NCBI GenBank assembly: GCA_026874595.1
Contig: CM049306.1
Coordinates: forward strand, 63,678,019 to 63,742,018
Direction of reading: 5' to 3'
DNA length: 64,000 nt
Source: Sipunculus nudus
Lineage: Eukaryota; Annelida; Sipuncula; Golfingiida; Sipunculidae
Part shown: piece after piece, positions 45,749 to 60,800 of the stretch
Position numbering within the stretch: position 1 is the stretch's first letter
How the letters are laid out: each line of letters begins with the position of its first letter
Translations under genes and position numbers: made by a program
Notes under the pieces: model-generated
Database searches by the model: none
What the model saw: only the letters and a program-made list of their open reading frames with translations
What the model was told of the DNA's origin: nothing

Positions 45749-47095
45749 GGCACCGCAGGTGCCAGAGTATCCCCAGACATAGTACGCCCCCCCCCCCCCC
45801 TTTACGAATAGGCCCCCATTTTCAGCAGCATATACTGACACTTGGCAAGCAATTATTGTTTCTTCCATCTATCAATCCACAATCTTTTTGAAGATGTTGG
45901 TCCTGTGACCTTGACCTTTTGGCACATCACAAGGCTATCCAAGATCTTCTGTCACCTTCATTTTGGGACCAATCCTTCTGAACAATCTTGAGATATTTAA
46001 AAGTTTTTGTAATTTTCAGCTGAAATGGACCTATTCAAGGTCAAGGTCACTCTCTTAGCCTCCTGTGACCTTGACCTTTGACCTCATGACCCCAAAATCA
46101 ATTTGGGTCTTGCTTTTCCAATGGGACATATACAAGTCAAGTTTGAAATCCATACATCAATAAAAGCAGGAATTATCATCCAGAAACTAATTTTTGGACA
46201 GATGGCTCCTCTGACCTTCACCTTTAACCTTGTGACCTAAAAATTGATAGGGGTCTGCCACTCTTGGTATGTGAACTATATGTGCAAAATGAAAGATCCA
46301 AAAATTGATATGGATCATCCTTTATTGGCAAGTGAGCTATATATATTCAAGATGGAAGACCTGGGAGAAAGTTTGGCTTAAAATGCATCCACAGTATCTT
46401 TTAAGATGCGAGTCCAGTGACCTTGACCTTTAACCTCATGACCCTAGAACCTATAGGGTTCTTACTTTAGTGGTGGGCCATACATAAGTCACGTTTGAAA
46501 TCCATATGGCTATCAACACTGGAGATATCATAAGAGGTGTGTGATTTTCACCAAATATGGACACATTAAAGGTCAAAGCCACTTTCATGGTACAGGTCAT
46601 GACCCAAATGTAAATAGACCTCATCCCATAACCCATCTCTCTACATGTGCATAATATGAAAGAAATCTGTCCATTAGATTTTGACTTATAATGCTTACAG
46701 TATTGTCAAGTGGCAATTATTGGGGTATTAAAAGGCGTAAAAACAAGAAAAGGATAATAGGTGGCGCCACCATTTTCTGGTATATCACAAGGCTATCCAA
46801 GATCTTTGGTCACCTTGATTTTTGGACCAGTCCATGCAAGCTTACTTGAGATATTTAAGAATATGTGTTATTTTCAGCAAAAATGGACCTATTTCAAGGT
46901 CAAGGTCACTCTCCTGGCATAGGTCATGACCCCATTTTAAATAGGCTTCGTCCCCTTACCTTTATCTATACAAATGTAAAGTTTAAAAAAGATCAGTAAA
47001 ATATTTTTTGAGTTATCCCGCTCACAAGGTTTTTCTGCGGCGGCGGCGGGTCTGTCGTGAAGCCATAGTATCCCGACTTTGTCTGGGGATATAAT
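45749..47095 (+). mobile_element. Family-D element of unit 2
   Basis: Same ends, hairpins and hexamer inverted repeat as 35989-37333, with palindrome at 46760-46771. Confidence 0.87.
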
Positions 47096-48133
47096 GACTC
47101 AATTCAATCTCCATAATTCAGCCAAAAATCATTCATGTGGAACCATTAATGAGAATTATTATAAGAATTATTGTAGGGATTATTCTTATTAAAATATTTA
47201 ACAAAGTGGCTTCAGTGGCATCAGTCAAAAAACGTTTAGCAGGTTTATAACTCATATAGGAAGATACAGCAAACTGGCTAAGTTAAGCATCCCATAACTC
47301 AGCCAGAAAGCACTGAACCAAAACCATTTGAACAAACATGAATTATCAACATCTGAGGATAATTAATGTGTGAGATTTAAGAATTTGGCCCAGTGGTTTT
47401 TGAGAAGAAGATCTTTGTAGCCACTGAGCTGAAATGGGCTGTAATGGCATATGACTAATTTAAGCTTCCCATAACTTAGCCAAAAGTCACTGAAAAGAGA
47501 CAATTTGAACAAACTTCAGAAAGCACTATCCTAGGATCATTTCTGTGTGATATTAAACATTTTGGCCATATGGTTTCAGAGAAGAAGTTTTGTAGCCCTC
47601 AGTGTGATACAGGCACTGATGACCCCGTACAAAAAAGGCCGATGCAGGTGGTGCCACCAATACCTCAATTTCAGATATGACCTATGTGACTAACATTGGC
47701 ATAAAATTTGGTGATGAAAGCTCCAGCCGTCTCTGAGATTGAAATTTTAATATGCTTTTTTGGACGGATGACAAAGTTCAACCTCCTGTAACATTTCTGT
47801 GATATATTGGACAATTTGGCTGGACAGTTTCCGAGGAGAAGATCTTTAAAGCTTTTTCCCTATAAAATCTAAGAAAATGCATTCATGAATACATTTTAAA
47901 AGTATTTGCACTGGCATTCAAATACTTTCTTTTCACCTGTATTAGTATTTGTGTTCATTTTCCGTATCAAACCATTGAATATTTGTACTCATATTCAAAT
48001 ACAAATATAAAGTATTCACTCAATATCTCGTATTTATTCAGTTTTAGTCAAATGAAACTGTTGAAAATCAGGGTTATACAAATTTACAAATTTAAATAAT
48101 GATCTGGTTTTTTTTGCTTTACTTTATGAAAAA
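47096..48133 (+). repeat. Family-A body fragment and AT-rich tail of unit 2
   Basis: Equivalent of 37334-38370. It ends ...CTTTATGAAAAA at the junction with unit 3. Confidence 0.7.
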
Positions 48134-51100
48134 CAAGGCCTACAGGCCTAATGCGAACCTGTGCATTGGGAAATACACCAGGTATAATGCTTCAATGCTG
48201 GACCATTACTTTTCATGTATATGAACAATGCAAGTACTAAACAATTTGAATAAGACACAATTACACAAACTCTGCTGAAATTCTGGCATGGGTGCACAGA
48301 ACACTAAATAAATTGTAGCTGGGAACACCAGTCTTGTATACAATGAAGCTATCAGAGATATATACATATGCCCAATTTCAGACTGATATATCAAACCCCT
48401 CCTGAAAAAACGCTGGGACACACACTGTGCAAAAGTCATGGTAGGTGGCAACACCTGTCTTGTGAGCGAGAGAGCCATCAAAGACACATAGACAGGTCAA
48501 AATATTAGGCCAATACATCAAACTTACTTTAAGTCTGATGCATGGGGCTGACCAGGCTTAGGTGAGAAAGGCTGTTGCCCCGAGTGAACTGTGACAAATT
48601 GCTTGCTCAGGCTACTGCACTGAGTGAACTCATGACCTGCACCTGGTTAGACTGAGTGAACTTTTGACCTGTACCTGGCTGCACTGAGTGAACTCTTGAC
48701 CTGTTGCATAATCTGACACAGTTGGCAGTCTGCCAAAGCTATAAATAGAATGCAGCTCCTGCACTGAGTAAACTCCTGACCCATACCTGGCTGCACTGAT
48801 TGAACTCTTGACCTGTTGCCTAATCTGATACAGTTGGCAGTCTGCCAAAGCAATAAATAGATCCAGACTAACCTCTAGCCTGTTGCCGAATCTGAAATAG
48901 TAGCCACACCATTGCATAAGCTTATGCAGGGGCCCTGCCCTGAGGGGCTTGACACCCATGAAGTGATCACATGGTGCCCATGAGGTGTTCACATGTCACC
49001 CATGAGGTGATCACATGCCATGTGCTTGGCTGCACTGATTGAACTCTTGACCTATATCTGGCTGCACTGAATGAACTCTTGATCTGTTCCCAAATCTGAA
49101 ACAGTTGGCAGTTTCTCAACCTATTTAAAGATACGGATTCAATCTTGGCTTGTTGGTATATCTGTTTACACATACTGAAAGACTTTGGCTAAAATTTTTT
49201 TTTCAAGCCGACATATTCATAAACTTTTTATCAAAATATCTATAATAATAAAAGATGCAGAACTTTCATTGTTAAAGGTCCAATAGTTCTGCCAAAAATC
49301 ATTCTAGTAAACTTGAACAAAGGCCACCTAAGAATAATTTTTAAGCAATGTTACAGAAGATATAATTGAAATAATAATTTTGTAGAAGAACACTACTGCA
49401 GTCCTCAGTTTGAAAAAGACATAATAATGGCCATAAGACCAACTTAAGCTTTTCACAACTCAACCAAAAATCAACAAAATCAGTTTATTCTGATATGATT
49501 GAAAGAACCATGTGCTAGGATAATTCTTTTGAAACATTGAACAATTCAACTTGACAGTTTCATCATTAAGCTGAAAGAGGCTAATATTAGGAGGTTTTTT
49601 GCCCATAAAAAACAGGTCAATGTAGGTGGCACCACAAAATTTGATATGTGACAGATTATTGCATAAAATCTGGGAATGGTAGCTCCTGCTATTCCTGAGA
49701 AATTATGGATTAATGTACAGATGACCAATGACCCCCGTACAAAAAAGGTCAATGCAGGTGGCACCACCAATACCTGAATTTCATATATGACTCATGTGAC
49801 CAACACTGGCATAAAATTTGGTGATGATAGCTCCGGCCGTTTCTGAGACTGTCATTTAAGTATGCTTTTTTGGACAGATGACTAAGTTCAATTCCTGTAA
49901 CTCCGCCAAAATTCACCAAACTTGAACAATTGGAACAAAATTGAGGCCCGAGATGGTATAAAAGATTATTTCTGTGAAATATTGAACAATTTGGCTCGAG
50001 TGTTTCGTCGGAGAAGATTTTTAAAGGTTTTTTTTAGCTTTTTCTCTATAAAATTTAAGAAAATTTTTAGATGGCTAATTTTTTGCATTAAATTTCATGA
50101 TGCTAGCTCCAATCATTTTCAAAATAGTATGGGTTAACGTACAGAAGACAAATGCCGTCACACCATCGCATTAGCTCACAGGTTAACTAAAAATTAATAC
50201 AGATGCATATTGAATGCAAACTTGTAATACAGATACATCTCACTGATGACAAAATCTTGAATTAATTTGACTAAGGATACCAATTATTTATAATCCATGT
50301 ACAGCCATCTTTATATACCCACAGAGAGCTGTATACCTGTGATTGTAAACATTGCCTGGCATGAGGAATATCTAAAAATCATAAATCTACATTTTTTAAA
50401 AGCTTTTAAAAAACATTCTTGTCAATATTAACCATAAATAACCTGAAATCTAAATGTCTAGAGGCATGATGTAAAGGATGCTGATAAACTGGTGCCAGTT
50501 TAGATGTATCTGCTTCACACAACCTACATATATGGTAAAATGACTCAATTGAATCTTTATAATTCAGCCAAAATTCATTCTTTGGAACCATAAAAGACAA
50601 TTATTATAAGAATTATTCAGGGGATTATACAAATTAAACAAATTGGCCTCAGTAGGGTCAGTCAAAAAATTTTTTACAGGTTTATAACTCATATGGGAAA
50701 ATACAGCAAAATGGCCAAGTTAAGCTTCCCATAACTCAGCAAAATGTCACTGAACCAAAACCATTTGAACAAACTTAAATTATCAACATCTAAGGATAAT
50801 TAATGTGTGAAATTTAAGAATTTGGCCCAGTGGTTTTTGAGGAGAAGATCTTTGTAGCCACTGAGCTAAAATGGGCTGTTACAGCATATGACTAAATTCA
50901 GCTTCCCATAACTCAGCCAAAAGTCACTGAACTGAGACCATTTGAACAAAATTCAGAAAGCACTACCCTAGGATCATTTCTGTGCGATATTAGACTATTT
51001 GGCCATATGGTTTCAGAGAAGTTTTTTGTAGCCGTCAGTATGATACAGGCACTGATGACCCCCGTACAAAAAAGGACGATGCAGGTGGCGCCACCAATAC

Positions 51101-54100
51101 CTCAATTTCAGACATGTCTCATGTGAACAACATTGGCATAAAATATGGTGATGATAGCTCCAGCCGTTTCTGAGATTATAATTTTAGTATGCTTTTATGG
51201 ACAGATAACTAAGTTCAACTTCCTCTAACTTGGCCAAAAATCACCGAACTTGAACCATTCGAACAAATTTGAGAAAGATTATCCAAGGAATCATTTCTGT
51301 GAAATATTGGACAATTTGGCTGAACAGTTTTGGAGAAGAAGATTTTTAAAGCTTTTTTAGCTTTTTCCCTATAAAATCTAAGAAAATGCAGTTAGCCAAA
51401 AAAAAAGCAATATCCGATATAGTTTTTTAGATGACTAATTTTTTGCATAAAATTTCGTGATGCTACCTCTTGCTGTTTTCAAGATAGTATGGGTTAACGT
51501 AGAGACGACAGACGACGGAAAACGGCCGACGGACGCCGGACGATGCCACACCATCGCATAAGCTCACAGGTTTGCTAAAAATCGTGGTTTTTCCTTAATT
51601 TCTCAAAGGAACGAAGTCGCAAAGACCCAGTTTTCGGCCTGGTAGGAGATCTTAGGGACATCTAACATTATGCCGAATTTTGGATTCCTAGTTCTTACGG
51701 TTTCAAAACGTGCATCATCTACGGACGGACGGACGGACAGACAGACGGACGATGGACAATGGACCACGACTATAGCTCAGATGACTTATAGTCTGCTGAG
51801 CTAAAAAACTGGTGGCGCCACCTGAAACCATTTATGCACAGCGTCCGTCTTTTTGTCTGCCGTGGGATAAAATCACTCATCTCTGCACTGGTTTGACTTA
51901 TCTGCCTAAAATTTTGAAGGTTTATACATCTTGGACAGCTTTCTGGATTTTGTGGCAGGTGGCGCCGACTACATATATGTTTATGCTGCAGACATCCAGG
52001 CTTATATCTCGGGAACCGTTTGACCGATTGGGCCAAAATTATGCATGTGTATAGTTCTCTCATAGCTCTTTATCATACACAAAACTGGTGGCTCCACCTG
52101 CAACCTTTTTGCACAGGGTCCGTCTGTTTGTCTGCCATGGGGTAAAATCACTCATATCTCAGCAGTGGTTTGACTTTTTACGTTTGTATACAACTTTGAT
52201 AGCTTTCTGGATTTTGTGATAGGTGGCACAACCTACATACACATTTCGGCTGCAGACATACATGCTAATATGCAACTGGAATTAATAGTCAATTTTACAC
52301 CTGTGAAGTTTTTACTCTTCTGAAGTAAGGAATTACTTATCTGATGAACATCCACACTTTCATAGCAATACAACACTTTGTGGACACAATTAAATGTGCA
52401 CTAAAATCATTGTAACCCTGGTGGTAAAATCTAAAATGTAGCATAGCCTAGAATAAGAATGAATCACATACAGAAAATTATAACATTCATCTAGTTTTTG
52501 CACTAGGGGGGGTGCAGGGCATAGGGGTAGCCTGCTGGTAGTGGCCAAGCTGAGCCAAGGGAAGCTGCCTGGAGAGGGTTACATAACACAAGTGAAGGCT
52601 GTACTACTAGGTGGACTTAATGTAAACAACACTTGACATGGTGTATAAAAACTTGAATAAAAGCTTCTCTTTTCGATCAATTCCTTTGAAATTTCAGATT
52701 TTAAAAGATTAAATCCTTATGTATATAAGCTGTGAAAATTAAATCAACAGTGCTTACAGGGAAAAAACCTGCCATAGCCAAAGTTGGACAAAATTTAAGG
52801 TATTGATTTTTTATTTATGCTAATGACTTAAAAAATTTGCAAAATTCAGATCTAATTTTGGGTAAAAAATTGAATCTTGATTAAATAAAGTTATATCCCT
52901 AAAAAAAGTCTACAGCTTCAGCAATTCTCATGTTATGTGAGTAAATATATTTCCTGAATCTTAAAAAATGGCATTATATTTGGGCCTATGACTTCAAAAC
53001 AATAAGCAATACTGACCTAATTTTGGTATGTTCAACGAAAATGTATGGAAGAATATGAATACTTAATATGATTAAACAAGGCCTACAGGCCAAATGCGAA
53101 CCTGTGCAAAGGTTGGAAGTATGAATGGAGGTTTATTTTCAAAATTTAATATTGATATTCTTATGTGCTGCATATCTACCTTAGTCATTATGATTTCAGC
53201 AAAATGGACGTTTCGGACCTGCAAGTTTCAGACTAGGACATTTTAAAAGTAGAATACGGGTAGCCAACAAGCGACTACGTGTATCCGCAAAATTAAGAGT
53301 GGGGCAGGTGCAGTGAGGCACGGATTGAGTGGCAAGGGGAAATAGAGTGAGGTGTGTTGCATATTAGCATGGATGTCTGCACCACCAATTTAGTGTATGA
53401 TTAACAGCTATGTTTGATCTATACACATGAAAAATATTAGGGGGATATGTCAAACAAGTCCTGAGATAAAAGCCTGAATGTCTGCAGCTTAAACATAAAT
53501 GTAGGTGGTGCCACCTGCCACAAAATCCAGAAAGCTGTCCAAGATGCATAAACCTGCAAAATTTTAGGCAGATAAGTCAAACCACTGCAGAGATGAACGA
53601 TTTTATCCCAAGGTAGACAAACAGACGGATGCTGTGCATAAATGGTGGCAGGTGGCGCCACCAGTTTTGCCTATGATGAAGAGCTATGTGAGATCTATAA
53701 ACATGCAAAACTTTGGCCCAATCGGTCAAATGGTTCCCAAGATATGAGCTTGGATGTCTGCTGCATAAACTAGAATGCAGGTGGCTCCACCTGTAATTAA
53801 ATCAAGAGAGCTGTCGGGGATGTATAAACCTGCAAAATTTTAGCCAGATATGTCAAACTACTGCCGAGATATGAGTGATTTTATCCCATGACAGACAGAC
53901 AGACAGGAGCTGTGCAAAAATGGCTGCATGTTCCCGAGATATGAGCTTGGATGTCTGCAGCGTAAACGTGAATGTAGGTGGTGCCACCTGTCATAAAATC
54001 AGAAAAGCTATCCAGGATGTATACGCATGCCGAATTTCAGATGAATTAGTCAAGTCACTGCAGAGATATGAGTGATTTTAACCCAAGGCAAACAAACAGA

Positions 54101-57100
54101 TGGACACTGTGCAAACATGGTTGCAGGTGGTGCCACCATTTTTTGTGTATGTTATAAAGCTCTCCAAGGGCTACATTTGTGCAAAAAAATTTTCCTGATC
54201 AGTCAAACGGTTCTCGAGATATGAGCTTGGATGTCTGCAGCGTAAATGTGAATGTAGGAGGCGCCACCTGTCACAAAATCAGAAAAGCTATCCAGGATGT
54301 ATACGCATGCCAAATTTCAGGTGAATTAGTCAAGTCACTGCAGAGATATGAGTGATTTTAACCCAAGGCAGACGAACAGATGGACACTGTGCAAACATGG
54401 TTGCAGGTGGCGCCACCATTTTTGGTGTATGTTACAAAGCTCTCCAAGGGCTACATTTGTGCAAAAAAATTTTCCTGATCCGTCAAATGGTTCCCAAGAT
54501 ATGTGGGTTTATTTGTGGAAACAGACGCACAAACGGACGCAGAGTGCAGAGGAAAGGTCAGAGGTCAAAACAAAATCGGGGCGCAGCAGTTCACATGTTA
54601 CCCGAACATAATCCCGGGTTTCGTAAAATTCCGCCTAGCGGTTACGGAGGAGTTCTCCGGAAACCTACGCCGCGGCAGCGTGCAGCTGAAAACATAGTAT
54701 CCGCAAAACTCTGTTTTGGCGGATACAATAATTCTAATCTGGGCATCTGCATCTAGATGATGTGTCTAGACACCTAGACATTTTGTCTAGACGTCTAGAC
54801 ATACTGCCTAGACACCAGACAGAGCCAGGTCAGTTGCCATGGTGATGTCTGGACCCCACCTGGTTGTACTGAGTGACCTCTTGCCTTGGCTGCTGAAACT
54901 CAGCGCTGAAACTCAGCATGTTGTCAATTCTGTTCTCACCACAGAAAGCCTTTATCAATTGGGTAGACTACTTTTTTTAAAGCAGCATTTCCCCAATCTA
55001 TTCTTATAAAACTGTAAGAACCAGATGGACACTGTGCAAAAATGATTGCAGGTGGCGCCACCAGATTTGCGTATGATAAAGAGCTATGTGAGATCTATTA
55101 ACATGCAAAATTTTTGCCCAATAGGTCAAATGGTTCCTGAGATATGAGCTTGGATATCTGGAGCGTAACTTGAAATGTAGGTGGCGCCACCTGTCATGAA
55201 TCAAGAAAGCTGTCCAGGATGTATAAACCTGCAAAATTCAGGTGGATAAGTCAAACCACTGCCGAGATATGAGTGATTTTATCCCAAGGCAGATAAATAG
55301 ATGGACACTGTGCAAAAATGGTTACAGTTGGCGCCACTATTTTTAGTGTATGTTATAAAGCTATCCAAGGGCTGCATTTGTGCAAAATGTTTAGCCTTGA
55401 ATGGTCATACGGTTCCCGAGATATGTGGGTTTATGTGTGGAAACAGAAGCACAAATGGACGCTGGGCAGAGAGGAAAGATCAGAGGTCAACCAAAAACTA
55501 GACATTTCTTGGCACCGCAGGTGCCAGAGTATCCCCAGACATAGTACGCCCCCCCCCCCCCCTTTACGAATAGGCCCCCATTTTCAGCAGCATATACTGA
55601 CACTTGGCAAGCAATTATTGTTTCTTCCATCTATCAATCCACAATCTTTTTGAAGATGTTGGTCCTGTGACCTTGACCTTTTGGCACATCACAAGGCTAT
55701 CCAAGATCTTCTGTCACCTTCATTTTGGGACCAATCCTTCTGAACAATCTTGAGATATTTAAAAGTTTTTGTAATTTTCAGCTGAAATGGACCTATTCAA
55801 GGTCAAGGTCACTCTCTTAGCCTCCTGTGACCTTGACCTTTGACCTCATGACCCCAAAATCAATTTGGGTCTTGCTTTTCCAATGGGACATATACAAGTC
55901 AAGTTTGAAATCCATACATCAATAAAAGCAGGAATTATCATCCAGAAACTAATTTTTGGACAGATGGCTCCTCTGACCTTCACCTTTAACCTTGTGACCT
56001 AAAAATTGATAGGGGTCTGCCACTCTTGGTATGTGAACTATATGTGCAAAATGAAAGATCCAAAAATTGATATGGATCATCCTTTATTGGCAAGTGAGCT
56101 ATATATATTCAAGATGGAAGACCTGGGAGAAAGTTTGGCTTAAAATGCATCCACAGTATCTTTTAAGATGCGAGTCCAGTGACCTTGACCTTTAACCTCA
56201 TGACCCTAGAACCTATAGGGTTCTTACTTTAGTGGTGGGCCATACATAAGTCACGTTTGAAATCCATATGGCTATCAACACTGGAGATATCATAAGAGGT
56301 GTGTGATTTTCACCAAATATGGACACATTAAAGGTCAAAGCCACTTTCATGGTACAGGTCATGACCCAAATGTAAATAGACCTCATCCCATAACCCATCT
56401 CTCTACATGTGCATAATATGAAAGAAATCTGTCCATTAGATTTTGACTTATAATGCTTACAGTATTGTCAAGTGGCAATTATTGGGGTATTAAAAGGCGT
56501 AAAAACAAGAAAAGGATAATAGGTGGCGCCACCATTTTCTGGTATATCACAAGGCTATCCAAGATCTTTGGTCACCTTGATTTTTGGACCAGTCCATGCA
56601 AGCTTACTTGAGATATTTAAGAATATGTGTTATTTTCAGCAAAAATGGACCTATTTCAAGGTCAAGGTCACTCTCCTGGCATAGGTCATGACCCCATTTT
56701 AAATAGGCTTCGTCCCCTTACCTTTATCTATACAAATGTAAAGTTTAAAAAAGATCAGTAAAATATTTTTTGAGTTATCCCGCTCACAAGGTTTTTCTGC
56801 GGCGGCGGCGGGTCTGTCGTGAAGCCATAGTATCCCGACTTTGTCTGGGGATATAATGACTCAATTCAATCTCCATAATTCAGCCAAAAATCATTCATGT
56901 GGAACCATTAATGAGAATTATTATAAGAATTATTGTAGGGATTATTCTTATTAAAATATTTAACAAAGTGGCTTCAGTGGCATCAGTCAAAAAACGTTTA
57001 GCAGGTTTATAACTCATATAGGAAGATACAGCAAACTGGCTAAGTTAAGCATCCCATAACTCAGCCAGAAAGCACTGAACCAAAACCATTTGAACAAACA

Positions 57101-57895
57101 TGAATTATCAACATCTGAGGATAATTAATGTGTGAGATTTAAGAATTTGGCCCAGTGGTTTTTGAGAAGAAGATCTTTGTAGCCACTGAGCTGAAATGGG
57201 CTGTAATGGCATATGACTAATTTAAGCTTCCCATAACTTAGCCAAAAGTCACTGAAAAGAGACAATTTGAACAAACTTCAGAAAGCACTATCCTAGGATC
57301 ATTTCTGTGTGATATTAAACATTTTGGCCATATGGTTTCAGAGAAGAAGTTTTGTAGCCCTCAGTGTGATACAGGCACTGATGACCCCGTACAAAAAAGG
57401 CCGATGCAGGTGGTGCCACCAATACCTCAATTTCAGATATGACCTATGTGACTAACATTGGCATAAAATTTGGTGATGAAAGCTCCAGCCGTCTCTGAGA
57501 TTGAAATTTTAATATGCTTTTTTGGACGGATGACAAAGTTCAACCTCCTGTAACATTTCTGTGATATATTGGACAATTTGGCTGGACAGTTTCCGAGGAG
57601 AAGATCTTTAAAGCTTTTTCCCTATAAAATCTAAGAAAATGCATTCATGAATACATTTTAAAAGTATTTGCACTGGCATTCAAATACTTTCTTTTCACCT
57701 GTATTAGTATTTGTGTTCATTTTCCGTATCAAACCATTGAATATTTGTACTCATATTCAAATACAAATATAAAGTATTCACTCAATATCTCGTATTTATT
57801 CAGTTTTAGTCAAATGAAACTGTTGAAAATCAGGGTTATACAAATTTACAAATTTAAATAATGATCTGGTTTTTTTTGCTTTACTTTATGAAAAA
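48134..57895 (+). repeat. Array unit 3
   Basis: Contains family A 48134-51581, B/inverted-C/B 51582-53251, family C 53252-54729, CTAGAC block and C modules 54730-55510, family D 55511-56857, and A-body/AT tail 56858-57895. With unit 4 it shares GTTGCCGAATC, CAGGTTTGCTAAA, AGTCTGCTGAG and a broken palindrome (GGTGGCGCCGAC near 51959). A private change is GCATGTTCCC near 53929. Confidence 0.95.
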
Positions 57896-60800
57896 CAAGG
57901 CCTACAGGCCTAATGCGAACCTGTGCATTGGGAAATACACCAGGTATAATGCTTCAATGCTGGACCATTACTTTTCATGTATATGAACAATGCAAGTACT
58001 AAACAATTTGAATAAGACACAATTACACAAACTCTGCTGAAATTCTGGCATGGGTGCACAGAACACTAAATAAATTGTAGCTGGGAACACCAGTCTTGTA
58101 TACAATGAAGCTATCAGAGATATATACATATGCCCAATTTCAGACTGATATATCAAACCCCTCCTGAAAAAACGCTGGGACACACACTGTGCAAAAGTCA
58201 TGGTAGGTGGCAACACCTGTCTTGTGAGCGAGAGAGCCATCAAAGACACATAGACAGGTCAAAATATTAGGCCAATACATCAAACTTACTTTAAGTCTGA
58301 TGCATGGGGCTGACCAGGCTTAGGTGAGAAAGGCTGTTGCCCCGAGTGAACTGTGACAAATTGCTTGCTCAGGCTACTGCACTGAGTGAACTCATGACCT
58401 GCACCTGGTTAGACTGAGTGAACTTTTGACCTGTACCTGGCTGCACTGAGTGAACTCTTGACCTGTTGCATAATCTGACACAGTTGGCAGTCTGCCAAAG
58501 CTATAAATAGAATGCAGCTCCTGCACTGAGTAAACTCCTGACCCATACCTGGCTGCACTGATTGAACTCTTGACCTGTTGCCTAATCTGATACAGTTGGC
58601 AGTCTGCCAAAGCAATAAATAGATCCAGACTAACCTCTAGCCTGTTGCCGAATCTGAAATAGTAGCCACACCATTGCATAAGCTTATGCAGGGGCCCTGC
58701 CCTGAGGGGCTTGACACCCATGAAGTGATCACATGGTGCCCATGAGGTGTTCACATGTCACCCATGAGGTGATCACATGCCATGTGCTTGGCTGCACTGA
58801 TTGAACTCTTGACCTATATCTGGCTGCACTGAATGAACTCTTGATCTGTTCCCAAATCTGAAACAGTTGGCAGTTTCTCAACCTATTTAAAGATACGGAT
58901 TCAATCTTGGCTTGTTGGTATATCTGTTTACACATACTGAAAGACTTTGGCTAAAATTTTTTTTTCAAGCCGACATATTCATAAACTTTTTATCAAAATA
59001 TCTATAATAATAAAAGATGCAGAACTTTCATTGTTAAAGGTCCAATAGTTCTGCCAAAAATCATTCTAGTAAACTTGAACAAAGGCCACCTAAGAATAAT
59101 TTTTAAGCAATGTTACAGAAGATATAATTGAAATAATAATTTTGTAGAAGAACACTACTGCAGTCCTCAGTTTGAAAAAGACATAATAATGGCCATAAGA
59201 CCAACTTAAGCTTTTCACAACTCAACCAAAAATCAACAAAATCAGTTTATTCTGATATGATTGAAAGAACCATGTGCTAGGATAATTCTTTTGAAACATT
59301 GAACAATTCAACTTGACAGTTTCATCATTAAGCTGAAAGAGGCTAATATTAGGAGGTTTTTTGCCCATAAAAAACAGGTCAATGTAGGTGGCACCACAAA
59401 ATTTGATATGTGACAGATTATTGCATAAAATCTGGGAATGGTAGCTCCTGCTATTCCTGAGAAATTATGGATTAATGTACAGATGACCAATGACCCCCGT
59501 ACAAAAAAGGTCAATGCAGGTGGCACCACCAATACCTGAATTTCATATATGACTCATGTGACCAACACTGGCATAAAATTTGGTGATGATAGCTCCGGCC
59601 GTTTCTGAGACTGTCATTTAAGTATGCTTTTTTGGACAGATGACTAAGTTCAATTCCTGTAACTCCGCCAAAATTCACCAAACTTGAACAATTGGAACAA
59701 AATTGAGGCCCGAGATGGTATAAAAGATTATTTCTGTGAAATATTGAACAATTTGGCTCGAGTGTTTCGTCGGAGAAGATTTTTAAAGGTTTTTTTTAGC
59801 TTTTTCTCTATAAAATTTAAGAAAATTTTTAGATGGCTAATTTTTTGCATTAAATTTCATGATGCTAGCTCCAATCATTTTCAAAATAGTATGGGTTAAC
59901 GTACAGAAGACAAATGCCGTCACACCATCGCATTAGCTCACAGGTTAACTAAAAATTAATACAGATGCATATTGAATGCAAACTTGTAATACAGATACAT
60001 CTCACTGATGACAAAATCTTGAATTAATTTGACTAAGGATACCAATTATTTATAATCCATGTACAGCCATCTTTATATACCCACAGAGAGCTGTATACCT
60101 GTGATTGTAAACATTGCCTGGCATGAGGAATATCTAAAAATCATAAATCTACATTTTTTAAAAGCTTTTAAAAAACATTCTTGTCAATATTAACCATAAA
60201 TAACCTGAAATCTAAATGTCTAGAGGCATGATGTAAAGGATGCTGATAAACTGGTGCCAGTTTAGATGTATCTGCTTCACACAACCTACATATATGGTAA
60301 AATGACTCAATTGAATCTTTATAATTCAGCCAAAATTCATTCTTTGGAACCATAAAAGACAATTATTATAAGAATTATTCAGGGGATTATACAAATTAAA
60401 CAAATTGGCCTCAGTAGGGTCAGTCAAAAAATTTTTTACAGGTTTATAACTCATATGGGAAAATACAGCAAAATGGCCAAGTTAAGCTTCCCATAACTCA
60501 GCAAAATGTCACTGAACCAAAACCATTTGAACAAACTTAAATTATCAACATCTAAGGATAATTAATGTGTGAAATTTAAGAATTTGGCCCAGTGGTTTTT
60601 GAGGAGAAGATCTTTGTAGCCACTGAGCTAAAATGGGCTGTTACAGCATATGACTAAATTCAGCTTCCCATAACTCAGCCAAAAGTCACTGAACTGAGAC
60701 CATTTGAACAAAATTCAGAAAGCACTACCCTAGGATCATTTCTGTGCGATATTAGACTATTTGGCCATATGGTTTCAGAGAAGTTTTTTGTAGCCGTCAG

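Larger units (their letters stand above)
38371..48133 (+). repeat. Array unit 2
   Basis: This is the first full 9.76-kb unit. It is distinguished from units 3 and 4 by GTTGCCAAATC (about 39120), CAGGTTCGCTAAA (about 41806), AGTCAGCTGAG (about 42028) and an intact palindrome at 42196-42207. It shares the large family-C deletion with units 3 and 4 (junction CTGCAGG|TTCCCGAG near 44168). Confidence 0.95.
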
